Shown piece after piece: positions 1 to 6,579 of a stretch of DNA of 7,200 nucleotides. Location: assembly GCA_030146225.1 (NCBI GenBank), contig JASLCA010000064.1, positions 1 to 7,200 on the forward strand. The letters run 5' to 3'. The DNA comes from Sphingobacterium sp. Its GTDB lineage: Bacteria; Bacteroidota; Bacteroidia; Sphingobacteriales; Sphingobacteriaceae. The notes under the pieces are model-generated. The model saw nothing but the letters and a program-made list of their open reading frames with translations, made no database searches and had not been told where the DNA came from. The position numbers were made by a program, and so were the translations under genes. Numbering within the stretch: position 1 is the stretch's first letter; every line of letters starts with the position of its first letter.

Positions 1-917
1 GCAACTGTACCATATGTAATACTCTGCATATAAAATGCAGGATACTCTGTATCAAGATTCCGCTGTACATTTTGAAAAGCCAGAACAGTCCTCGGAATAT
101 AGGCATCAACACCCTCAATAGCCGCCGTGGCATACTTCACAACTTCATTATAATCATCAGCCCCTTTAGCCGAAGATTCAGCCTTAAACCAATAAACCTG
201 TGCGATTAGATTTTGAATAAAGCGCGTATTAAAGAAGCGACTATAACCTGGGTTAGGCCCTACGGTCACACTGTATTCCAAAGCCTCCTTTAAGTCCTTA
301 GTTAGGATTTCGTATACTTCTGCCGACTTTCTTCGTTTCATTTCAATCCCCATCACCTCTTTACCCGTATGCAGATACAAAGGGATGCCCATATCTTCCT
401 GATCCAAGGGCGCAAAATATTGCTGTAGCTTGAGAATGTAAAAAGCCCGATGTACCAACATCTCACCCTTTACACGCTTTAACTCTTCAGGATCAGCATC
501 CTCCAAATCATCACATTGATCGATTAATGCATTTAAAAAGCCAATCGTCTCATAATAATTCTTCCAGATTAGATCCACTGTCTCCATATCATTCAGCAAC
601 AACTTATTCGCATAAAACTTTTCATTTGCATGAATATTCTGCTTATTGATATACTGGTCCATATTGCCTTCAAAGTCAAAATTATCAGCATAAGCTTCAA
701 AAAGCATATTTTGCGCTTCCGTAATAATCGGTGCAGCTCCGATTATTGGGGCGGTATTTGAGCGTGCAAATGCATCTAAGTAGCCCGCTAATACAGACTT
801 CAAGTCTTTCAATGTTGTAACTGCACGCTGATTTTTCGGTGGTAAATCCAAGAAATCTTTACAGCCCCCCACGAGCAGCGTACAAAGTAATAGTATATAG
901 GTAATTATCTTTTTCAT
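1..917 (-). CDS. SusD/RagB-family nutrient-binding outer membrane lipoprotein (partial, 3' end beyond left edge)
   Basis: This is the surface lipoprotein partner of the SusC-type transporter encoded just upstream; in the family it sits over the SusC barrel and captures substrate. The reading frame is open from the ATG at 917 to the window edge, giving 305 visible residues; SusD proteins usually run to about 450-600, so the C-terminal part is missing here. The N-terminus is a lipoprotein signal: MKK, a hydrophobic stretch, then LVGGC with the lipidated cysteine at residue 19, followed by KDFLDLPP, the typical start of a mature SusD. The rest is helix-rich and fits the SusD-like N-terminal and TPR-like region, for example the stretch around WKNYYETIGFLNALID. 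The start lies five bases after the susC stop codon, so the two are surely cotranscribed and probably translationally coupled; no strong Shine-Dalgarno is visible. The family call is firm; the substrate is unknown. Confidence 0.93.
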   Translation of the reverse strand, partial: MKKIITYILLLCTLLVGGCKDFLDLPPKNQRAVTTLKDLKSVLAGYLDAFARSNTAPIIGAAPIITEAQNMLFEAYADNFDFEGNMDQYINKQNIHANEKFYANKLLLNDMETVDLIWKNYYETIGFLNALIDQCDDLEDADPEELKRVKGEMLVHRAFYILKLQQYFAPLDQEDMGIPLYLHTGKEVMGIEMKRRKSAEVYEILTKDLKEALEYSVTVGPNPGYSRFFNTRFIQNLIAQVYWFKAESSAKGADDYNEVVKYATAAIEGVDAYIPRTVLAFQNVQRNLDTEYPAFYMQSITYGTV

Positions 918-922
918 ATTGC

Positions 923-3900
923 TTAGAATCCAATGTTTAACGAAAAGGTGTAACTAGCTGTTGTCGGGTACCCAAATGCCATCTGCATCTCTGGATCGGT
1001 GCCAGAATAAGGTGATATCGTAAATAAATTATTCGCAAAAAGGCCCAACTGCAACTGTTTAATCCCTTTTTTAAATAAGTTCGGGTTAGCACGCCAGTTA
1101 AAACCTAGCTCAGTACATTTTATGTACGCTCCCTTTTCTACATCCTTGTCAATCAGATAATCTGTATAGTTTGAATTGGAAGAAGAGTAAAACGGAACAT
1201 CCGTCACATCCCCGAATTGGCTCCAACGATAAGCTTGATTCTTCAGTCGGTTGGTACGTCCAGCCGTGACATCATCAGTACGGCCACTTGGACCTTCTCT
1301 ACGATCTTGAAAGCCTTCTATCATATTGCCTTGTGCAAACACAAAGTTGCTGGAGAATGTTAAGCTCTTATAGCGTACACGCGTGTTAAAACCACCATAC
1401 AGTTTCGGATCCTTTTGACCTAAGAAATACGTACGATACTTAGACTTTAAATCCGCAGAAGAAATTGTTGAAAGATCGATAAGTTCATCCCCAATAATTT
1501 GCCCTTGCGAATCCAGACGTTGTGCCTGTACCATCATATGTCCATTATTTGGATCAATATGATCATACTTATAGCCAAACCAAGAACGTAAGGCATAGTT
1601 TTCAACATTTTGTGGGCTTAAGGAGGAAACTGTAGGTTCCTTTTTATAATAAACCTTATCAAGGTTGTTTTTGACAGTCGTTAAATTTCCACCAATCTCC
1701 CACAACCAATCTTTGCTCTTAATGGCTTCCACACGTAGCGACAGCTCCCAACCCTTATTAGACAACTCCCCCGCATTCACAATGGATGAAGGTCGTCCAA
1801 CAGAACTTGGTAAGGATACATTATCCAAAAGATCAATAACCTTATTATCGTAATAGTTGGCTTCCATATTCAAGCGCGTATTCCACACCGAAAGCTGAAC
1901 ACCATAATTAATATCTCTTTTCTTCTCCCACTTTAACACAGGGTTACCATACGCAAAAGTCTGCGCCTTTGCTAGATCATCATAGATCAATGCACTCAAT
2001 GTATAGGTATGGAATGGATACACAGATCTATTAATACTACCCGTATAACCGAAGCCACTAGAGAGAACAAAGCGATTTAACCAAGGTAGTTTCGCCTTCA
2101 TAAATTCTTCTTCATGCGCATTCCATTTTGCGCCGATAGACCACAGGGGAGTAAACTGATTTTTAGACCCAATAATATCTACACCATCCGACCTAAAGTT
2201 CGCATTCAGAACATAGCGGTTTGCATAAGAGTAAACGAGGGAACTGATAAAAGAAACCGAACGATCCTTCTCATAATAGGTACCACCAAGTTTGTTAAAA
2301 TCTAATTTTTTATAGGTAGCAGCAGGTATATCATCCCAAGATGGATAACCAGCCATTCTGTATTCTTGTAGGAACACAGGATTGTAGTGGTAAAATCTAT
2401 TATTTGTTCTTTCGGTCACTTCATTGGCCACGAAAGCCTGCACATAATGCTTTTGCTGAAAAACCTTATTATACTCTACCGTATTGCGGACCGTGTAATC
2501 GATGGTCTTTCCTGAATTCTCCTCCAAAAAGCCTTGATTGAATTTTTCTAACATCCCATTCCCCAGTGCTTTTACAGTATTTAACCAGTTTTGCGCATAA
2601 GACCGATACGTGCCCGCCCAAGACTCGTCAGCTGTCTGCACATTAGTATAATTCAGTACAGCAGATCCACGGTACATAAAGCCTTCCAAAAACTTCCATT
2701 CAATGCCAAACTGACTTCTAACATTCCCATAATCTGTGCTCAGCTTATTCTCTCGCAACTCCCGAATAATATTGAAGTTATTATAACTCAAATCCGAATA
2801 TTGTCCTAAATCACTCGCCGTACTCCTGTACGTTTTGTCCCAAGCATAGGAGCCATCCTCATTGTAAGGTCTTTCATAAGGGTTAGCAAACAGGGCATAC
2901 CGAAATGGATCCATACCAGACACCCCTTCCCTATTTTTCTTCATTGTGGAGTACATGTTGAAGTCCACAAGTAGTTTGTCGTTGATGTTTCGTGTTAACT
3001 TCACGCTCATCCCACCTTGCTTAAAGTTATTCCCGATCAGCGTGCCATCAGCATCTTGATAATTAAGCGATACATTATACTGCAATTTATTAGTGCCACC
3101 GCTCATCGCTAAATTATGGGATTGCATATGTGCTGTTCTATAAAGCTCTTTTATCCAATCTGTATTTATGTTGGCTAAGGCTGCAATTTGTGCATCGGCT
3201 TCATCCATAGTTATAGCCCCATTGTCAGCTTGGAGCAAAATTTGATTGGCACGACCTCCATAAATAGGATGAAAGTCTGTATAAAGCTGTCTTTCAAAGC
3301 TTAGCTTTTCGGCAGAGTTCATAAAATCAAAGGTATTCCGAGGAGCTGTTGTTAAAGCCTGCTTAGTACTGTAGTTAATATAATCCTTACCTACTTCACC
3401 CCGTTTTGTAGTAATTACGATTACTCCATTAGCCGCGCGCGCACCATAAATAGAAGCCGCAGTGGCATCCCGTAAAATATCTATACTCGCAATATCTTCA
3501 GGTGGAATATTGCCAATGCCGTTTGTAAGCAAGTTGTTGATATTAGAGTTGGTCTTATCCATACCCGCGATATCCCCATTTTGCAGCGGCATACCATCCA
3601 AGATAATTAAGGGCTCTGCACTCCCCGTCATGGTGTTACTACCACGGATAACAATAGAGCCAGTCTCGCCCGGACGACCAGAATTTGAACGTACATATAC
3701 TCCAGTCATCTTCCCGCGAAGGGCTTTATCAATTGTTGTCACTCCCGCTGCCTCAAGCTCTTCCCCCTTAATAGAAGAGATATTTCCAATCATCTTACTT
3801 TTCTGGCGCTTTTGTAGGCCTGTTGAGATTAATACGTCTTCTATTTCATGTGCGTGCACAGCCAAAGTCAAGGTTAACATCTTTTGACCTGCCAATTTTA

Positions 3901-4459
3901 TTTCCTGTGGATGATAGCCAACACAATGACAAATAAGCTGTTCACCCTCAGCCGGACGCTGCAATTTAAACATCCCTGTTTTATCCGTAGAGGTTCCTAT
4001 TTTAGTTCCTTTAATGATTAAGGTAGCGCCAATTACTGGCTTACCTTGTTCATCCAGAACTCTACCCTGAACAGTATCTGCTTGGATCAAACGTTTTGCA
4101 GGAACATGCTCTTGATTAGACAAAGTAGCCCTAGTAGGCTTACGTTTAACCAAGATCTGTTCTCCCGCAATTTTAAACTCTAAGTTGGTCTGTGTTTCCA
4201 GCAGCTCAACAACACGCTCAATTGAACAATTAGTACACGATATAGATAGCGCGGCTGTATTTGCCACCTCCTTATCGTACAAAAAGACGTACTTACTTTG
4301 TTTCTCAATTTGGTTAAAAACACTGGTCAATGGCTTTTGCTTAATGGCCACATTAATTTGCGCAACCAAAGTTCGCGCTTGTGAGCATAGTAAAAAGATA
4401 AAAAGCAGCCGCAGATGCTGCCAGCTCACAAGCCTTTGCTTGCAGAGATAATACTTCAT
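923..4459 (-). CDS. SusC/RagA-family TonB-dependent outer membrane transporter with N-terminal STN signalling domain
   Basis: This 1178-residue protein is the energised import channel of the SusCD pair. Visible in order: a signal peptide (about 1-33, likely cleaved after LVA); an STN domain (about 36-105), the fold by which transducing TonB-dependent receptors contact FecR; a carboxypeptidase-regulatory-like domain (about 130-205, VQGRVLDEQGKPVIGAT); a TonB-box-like stretch (about 206-216, EIEDVLISTGL); the plug (about 218-354), holding IRGSNT, PLIILDGMPL and the SusC hallmark DILRDATAASIYGARAANG at 327-345; then the beta-barrel, ending in SLNIGF with a terminal aromatic residue as outer membrane barrels do. 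The length is normal for STN-bearing SusC proteins. The ATG at 4459 has no Shine-Dalgarno, as is common in Bacteroidota, but the signal peptide begins right there. The sigma and fecR genes upstream imply regulation by the imported substrate. Oddly, cysteines cluster in the periplasmic extension (C75, C78, C177, C179). Whether the ligand is a glycan, peptide or chelate cannot be told. Confidence 0.97.
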   Translation of the reverse strand: MKYYLCKQRLVSWQHLRLLFIFLLCSQARTLVAQINVAIKQKPLTSVFNQIEKQSKYVFLYDKEVANTAALSISCTNCSIERVVELLETQTNLEFKIAGEQILVKRKPTRATLSNQEHVPAKRLIQADTVQGRVLDEQGKPVIGATLIIKGTKIGTSTDKTGMFKLQRPAEGEQLICHCVGYHPQEIKLAGQKMLTLTLAVHAHEIEDVLISTGLQKRQKSKMIGNISSIKGEELEAAGVTTIDKALRGKMTGVYVRSNSGRPGETGSIVIRGSNTMTGSAEPLIILDGMPLQNGDIAGMDKTNSNINNLLTNGIGNIPPEDIASIDILRDATAASIYGARAANGVIVITTKRGEVGKDYINYSTKQALTTAPRNTFDFMNSAEKLSFERQLYTDFHPIYGGRANQILLQADNGAITMDEADAQIAALANINTDWIKELYRTAHMQSHNLAMSGGTNKLQYNVSLNYQDADGTLIGNNFKQGGMSVKLTRNINDKLLVDFNMYSTMKKNREGVSGMDPFRYALFANPYERPYNEDGSYAWDKTYRSTASDLGQYSDLSYNNFNIIRELRENKLSTDYGNVRSQFGIEWKFLEGFMYRGSAVLNYTNVQTADESWAGTYRSYAQNWLNTVKALGNGMLEKFNQGFLEENSGKTIDYTVRNTVEYNKVFQQKHYVQAFVANEVTERTNNRFYHYNPVFLQEYRMAGYPSWDDIPAATYKKLDFNKLGGTYYEKDRSVSFISSLVYSYANRYVLNANFRSDGVDIIGSKNQFTPLWSIGAKWNAHEEEFMKAKLPWLNRFVLSSGFGYTGSINRSVYPFHTYTLSALIYDDLAKAQTFAYGNPVLKWEKKRDINYGVQLSVWNTRLNMEANYYDNKVIDLLDNVSLPSSVGRPSSIVNAGELSNKGWELSLRVEAIKSKDWLWEIGGNLTTVKNNLDKVYYKKEPTVSSLSPQNVENYALRSWFGYKYDHIDPNNGHMMVQAQRLDSQGQIIGDELIDLSTISSADLKSKYRTYFLGQKDPKLYGGFNTRVRYKSLTFSSNFVFAQGNMIEGFQDRREGPSGRTDDVTAGRTNRLKNQAYRWSQFGDVTDVPFYSSSNSNYTDYLIDKDVEKGAYIKCTELGFNWRANPNLFKKGIKQLQLGLFANNLFTISPYSGTDPEMQMAFGYPTTASYTFSLNIGF

Positions 4460-4498
4460 AATGGTTGAGGTTAAAAGTTAATATTGATTATGATTTGG

Positions 4499-5530
4499 TT
4501 ATTTTTGTTGTTCCACTAAAATTTCTATATCAAAAAATCGCAGCATGTCTACCACTTCCTGCATAGAATCTGATCGCTTTATTCTCCCCGAAATCTTCTT
4601 TGTAGCATCCGCTTGCTTCAAGCTGATCGCAACAGGATACCAACGTTCTAATTCTTTAACAATAGTTTGCGCATCCGCATCTGAGAAATAGAAGTCACCA
4701 TTCCTCCATGCCACCACAGTTTCTGGGTTACTTAGGGTTTGAATAGTAGATTTGTTATGCTGATAAACCAATTGTTCCGCAGGCTTTAAGATGTTAGATT
4801 GCCCTGCATTGTTATTATTTGTCACCTCAACGCTTCCTTCCAGTAAGGTGATTGCCGCCAAAGACTCTTCACGATATTGTCGCGTATTGAAGTGAGTACC
4901 CAAAACTTTCACTTGTTGACTCGCAGAATGAACTATAAATGGCACTTTTTTATTAGCAGCTACTTCGAAATACACCTCACCACTAACCCTAACATTTCGG
5001 CTTTCAGTATCAAAACGTGCAGGAAACTCAATTCTAGATGCCGCGTTAAGCCAAACCTCTGTACCATCTGAAAGTATAGCATGTAGCATTTTTCCACGAC
5101 CAGTTTCCAAGGATTGAACCTTTCCTAAAAGGTCCTCCTGATCGAGTTTTCTAAAGTCTAATGCTTTTGTAGCATTGGTAAGGTGTTTTATACTGCTATC
5201 AAGCGGCTCATTACCATCAAGTAAAATTGTATCTCCATTTGCCAAAACTAAACGGGAAACAGATGAGTTATCGGCAAACATCGCGCTTAGGTCTTGCTCA
5301 GCTAAATAATTAGGGCGCAGTCTATACTGATAAAGCCAATATCCGCCCAGCATTAAAACGAGTAGAATGCTAGCAACCATTACAGGCGCAAGCTTACGGT
5401 ACATAGGTACTATTCTAGCGCCAGCGAATTGATCTAAACTATGGTCTCCATCAGCTTGTGCTTTATTCACAATGCCATGCCATAATTCTTTCTTCTTGAC
5501 ATTATCGGTATTTCTTGGTCGTGTATGCAT
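4499..5530 (-). CDS. FecR-family anti-sigma factor (FecR domain plus DUF4974), short N-terminus
   Basis: This 343-residue inner membrane protein should relay the signal from the SusC STN domain to the sigma factor encoded upstream. Visible in order: a short cytoplasmic part (1-45, with KKKELWHGIV at 13-22); one membrane segment (about 46-68, LAPVMVASILLVLMLGGYWLY); a periplasmic linker; the FecR domain (about 141-236), with DGTEVWLNAASRIEFP, VSGEVYFEV and VKVLGTHFN; and a C-terminal DUF4974 region (about 278-340), with FYFSDADAQTIVKELERWY and ISGRIKRSDSMQEVVDML. In the family model this last domain meets the receptor's STN domain. The cytoplasmic part is about 40 residues shorter than in usual Bacteroidota FecR proteins, where the membrane helix tends to begin near residue 80-90. 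No upstream start is available: an in-frame TAG lies at 5564-5566, eleven codons before the ATG. An AAAGG sits 12 bases before the ATG, a loose spacing. The susC start is 39 bases downstream. The family call is firm; full function is less certain. Confidence 0.94.
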   Translation of the reverse strand: MHTRPRNTDNVKKKELWHGIVNKAQADGDHSLDQFAGARIVPMYRKLAPVMVASILLVLMLGGYWLYQYRLRPNYLAEQDLSAMFADNSSVSRLVLANGDTILLDGNEPLDSSIKHLTNATKALDFRKLDQEDLLGKVQSLETGRGKMLHAILSDGTEVWLNAASRIEFPARFDTESRNVRVSGEVYFEVAANKKVPFIVHSASQQVKVLGTHFNTRQYREESLAAITLLEGSVEVTNNNNAGQSNILKPAEQLVYQHNKSTIQTLSNPETVVAWRNGDFYFSDADAQTIVKELERWYPVAISLKQADATKKISGRIKRSDSMQEVVDMLRFFDIEILVEQQK

Positions 5531-5734
5531 AATGAGATTAAGCCTTTCAATTACTATAGTCTGCTATATTTGAAAAACATACTATATAGATTATAAAATG
5601 TTTATAGATTTTATATATCCATGATGAATTGTGTGGAAATAGATAAGATTTACATATGGATCTCACTTGAATTACAAGATGTAAGACAAAGCAAAATTTA
5701 ATTAATCCCCGAATAGGGAAAAATGAGATATTAA
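5531..5734. other. AT-rich gap between the sigma factor and fecR genes
   Basis: These 204 bases are strongly AT-rich, and stops are frequent in the frames I read. I find no convincing gene: the frame leading into fecR is blocked by a TAG at 5564-5566, and the longest minus-strand open stretch I traced gives a peptide of roughly 40 residues without family character. A weak CCC/GGG hairpin (around 5707-5718) lies just after the sigma gene but lacks a strong stem. The gap is longer than is usual between paired sigma and fecR genes, so fecR might have its own promoter here; I could not pick out a confident TAnnTTTG element. Confidence 0.55.
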
Positions 5735-6292
5735 TTAAAACTTAATGAAAAACAAGAATAAAAGCCAAGTAGCCTTATCCCCAAAACGCAGTCTTAAACG
5801 CTTAAGTGCAGTAGAAATTTGATTCCTTACAGTTTGTACCGAAATATCTAATTGATCCGCAATCTGTTGGGCAGATAAGTTGTCGAATCGACTTAGTATA
5901 AATACTTGCCGCATCTTTTCAGGCATAGCATCTATTTCATTTTTTACTAAATTATTAATAGCAGAGAAGTCTTCCTGCTCCCCCTCTTGAAAACTATAAT
6001 CCCAATATTCCTCCTCTTCATTTAAGGGCACGAATATGGGCAAACGGTCTCGCTGTGCATAAAAATCATAAATCTTATGTCGAAGCATGGAAATAAGATA
6101 ACCTTCAATGTTTGATTTAACATGCCAATACCCACGATTTTTCCAGATAACATAAAAAACATCCTGCGTAATATCTGAAGCATCCTCCTCCCTAGGCAAC
6201 TTTTGTAAAGCCTGCTGATACACCTTTTTCCAATAACGATCAAAAAGCTTTTTAAACGCTAAAGGATCTGCATCATTGATGGCCTGTACCAT
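5735..6292 (-). CDS. ECF RNA polymerase sigma factor, FecI-like, Bacteroidota expansion family
   Basis: This sigma-70 family regulator of 185 residues directs RNA polymerase to its own promoters, most likely including that of the downstream susCD pair. Region 2 covers about residues 3-76, with DPLAFKKLFDRYWKKVY near the start and the core-binding stretch DASDITQDVFYVIWKNR at 37-53. Region 4 covers about 121-167, with MPEKMRQVFILSRFDNLSAQ and a helix-turn-helix IADQLDISVQTVRNQISTAL. It ends in a hydrophobic tail (WLLFLFFIKF), a frequent trait of these Bacteroidota sigma factors. I chose the ATG at 6292 because AGGGAAG lies eight bases before it; the frame also allows a GTG at 6313, adding seven residues (MKREEID), but that would place the ribosome site inside the coding region. 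The fecR-type partner follows after 204 bases. The family call is very sure; the exact start is less so. Confidence 0.95.
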   Translation of the reverse strand: MVQAINDADPLAFKKLFDRYWKKVYQQALQKLPREEDASDITQDVFYVIWKNRGYWHVKSNIEGYLISMLRHKIYDFYAQRDRLPIFVPLNEEEEYWDYSFQEGEQEDFSAINNLVKNEIDAMPEKMRQVFILSRFDNLSAQQIADQLDISVQTVRNQISTALKRLRLRFGDKATWLLFLFFIKF

Positions 6293-6300
6293 ATCAATTT

Positions 6301-6307
6301 CTTCCCT
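6301..6307 (-). promoter_or_regulatory. Ribosome binding site of the sigma factor gene
   Basis: On the minus strand AGGGAAG stands eight bases before the ATG at 6290-6292. It is the best Shine-Dalgarno match among the starts in this window, and it favours that ATG over the GTG at 6311-6313. Confidence 0.55.
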
Positions 6308-6369
6308 TTTCACAATGCCGAATCTTGATTATAATTAAACTTACTAAATCTATAGACTATATAATTCCC

Positions 6370-6395
6370 CAAGTATAAAAAAAATACTGCTGAAA
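6370..6395 (-). promoter_or_regulatory. Possible Bacteroidota-type promoter of the sigma factor gene
   Basis: On the minus strand TATACTTG (6377 to 6370) differs at one informative base from the Bacteroidota -7 consensus TAnnTTTG. It lies about 80 bases before the sigma gene ATG. A TTTC at 6395-6392 could stand for the upstream element, but the 14-base spacing is shorter than the usual 19 or so, and a TTTG is missing. The placement is sensible; the match is weak. It overlaps the A-tract inverted repeat at 6372-6388. Confidence 0.2.
6372..6388. repeat. Short inverted repeat AGTAT-A7-ATACT
   Basis: Five-base arms AGTAT (6372-6376) and ATACT (6384-6388) flank a run of seven A residues. The element lies in the presumed promoter region of the sigma gene, about 80-95 bases before its ATG, so it could be an operator half-site pair or a bent A-tract. 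In such AT-rich sequence a chance origin is quite possible. Confidence 0.35.
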
Positions 6396-6420
6396 GTGAA
6401 GAAATAATTATGAGAACGAA

Positions 6421-6451
6421 AGGCTATTTAGTTGGAATTAAAGTTTAGCCT
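6421..6451. repeat. Imperfect stem-loop AGGCTA...TAGCCT upstream of the sigma gene
   Basis: Perfect six-base arms AGGCTA (6421-6426) and TAGCCT (6446-6451) can be extended inward by TTTA (6427-6430) pairing with TAAA (6439-6442), leaving a three-base bulge and an eight-base loop. On the minus strand the stem is followed by TTCGTTCT, a poor U-tract, so it may be a weak second terminator behind the thioredoxin gene or a regulator site upstream of the sigma promoter. No function can be assigned. Confidence 0.4.
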
Positions 6452-6483
6452 GAGGTCTATAGCTGGCACAAATACCCCCATTT

Positions 6484-6517
6484 CAAAAAACCGCCTATGA
6501 AAAAATACATAGACGGT
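6484..6517 (-). terminator. Rho-independent terminator of the thioredoxin-like gene
   Basis: Read on the minus strand, ACCG, a mismatch base, CTATG, an eight-base loop, CATAG, a mismatch base and CGGT form a ten-position stem with one internal mismatch (arms 6508-6517 and 6490-6499), directly followed by six T residues (6490-6485) and then GAAA. It lies about 60 bases after the thioredoxin stop codon. A strong stem plus U-tract in that position makes this a confident terminator. It separates the thioredoxin transcript from the sigma-fecR-susCD unit. A smaller stem, TCAGG/CCTGA (about 6549-6572), lies between the stop codon and the terminator. Confidence 0.88.
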
Positions 6518-6579
6518 ATACCCTAGTGAACGCCAAGGTAATATAGAGATCAGGCCTAGTAACAAACCTGACCGTTATG

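Noticed and set aside
3462..3887. A 141-codon open frame on the plus strand, with several shorter plus-strand frames across 1665-5071.
   Set aside because: All lie opposite the clearly coding susC and fecR genes, and their translations have no recognisable domain or composition of a real protein. They are antisense shadows.
5701..5725. A terminator after the sigma gene formed by the TCCC...GGGA hairpin.
   Set aside because: The stem is only three to four pairs and there is no proper run of T residues after it on the minus strand.
5566..5734. The possibility that the missing FecR N-terminus is present but frameshifted in the gap.
   Set aside because: The minus-strand translations I read there are broken by stops or give short peptides without the helical, charged character of an anti-sigma domain. 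Base composition is also far more AT-rich than in the neighbouring genes.
6022..6243. A 73-codon minus-strand frame inside the sigma factor gene.
   Set aside because: It overlaps the sigma gene in another frame, and the sigma translation is unmistakable. No domain or ribosome site supports a second product.
5581..6363. The octamer ACTATATA upstream of both fecR (5581-5588) and the sigma gene (6356-6363), as a shared promoter or operator motif.
   Set aside because: It is short, made almost only of A and T, and lies in AT-rich sequence at different distances from the two starts. Chance is the simpler explanation.
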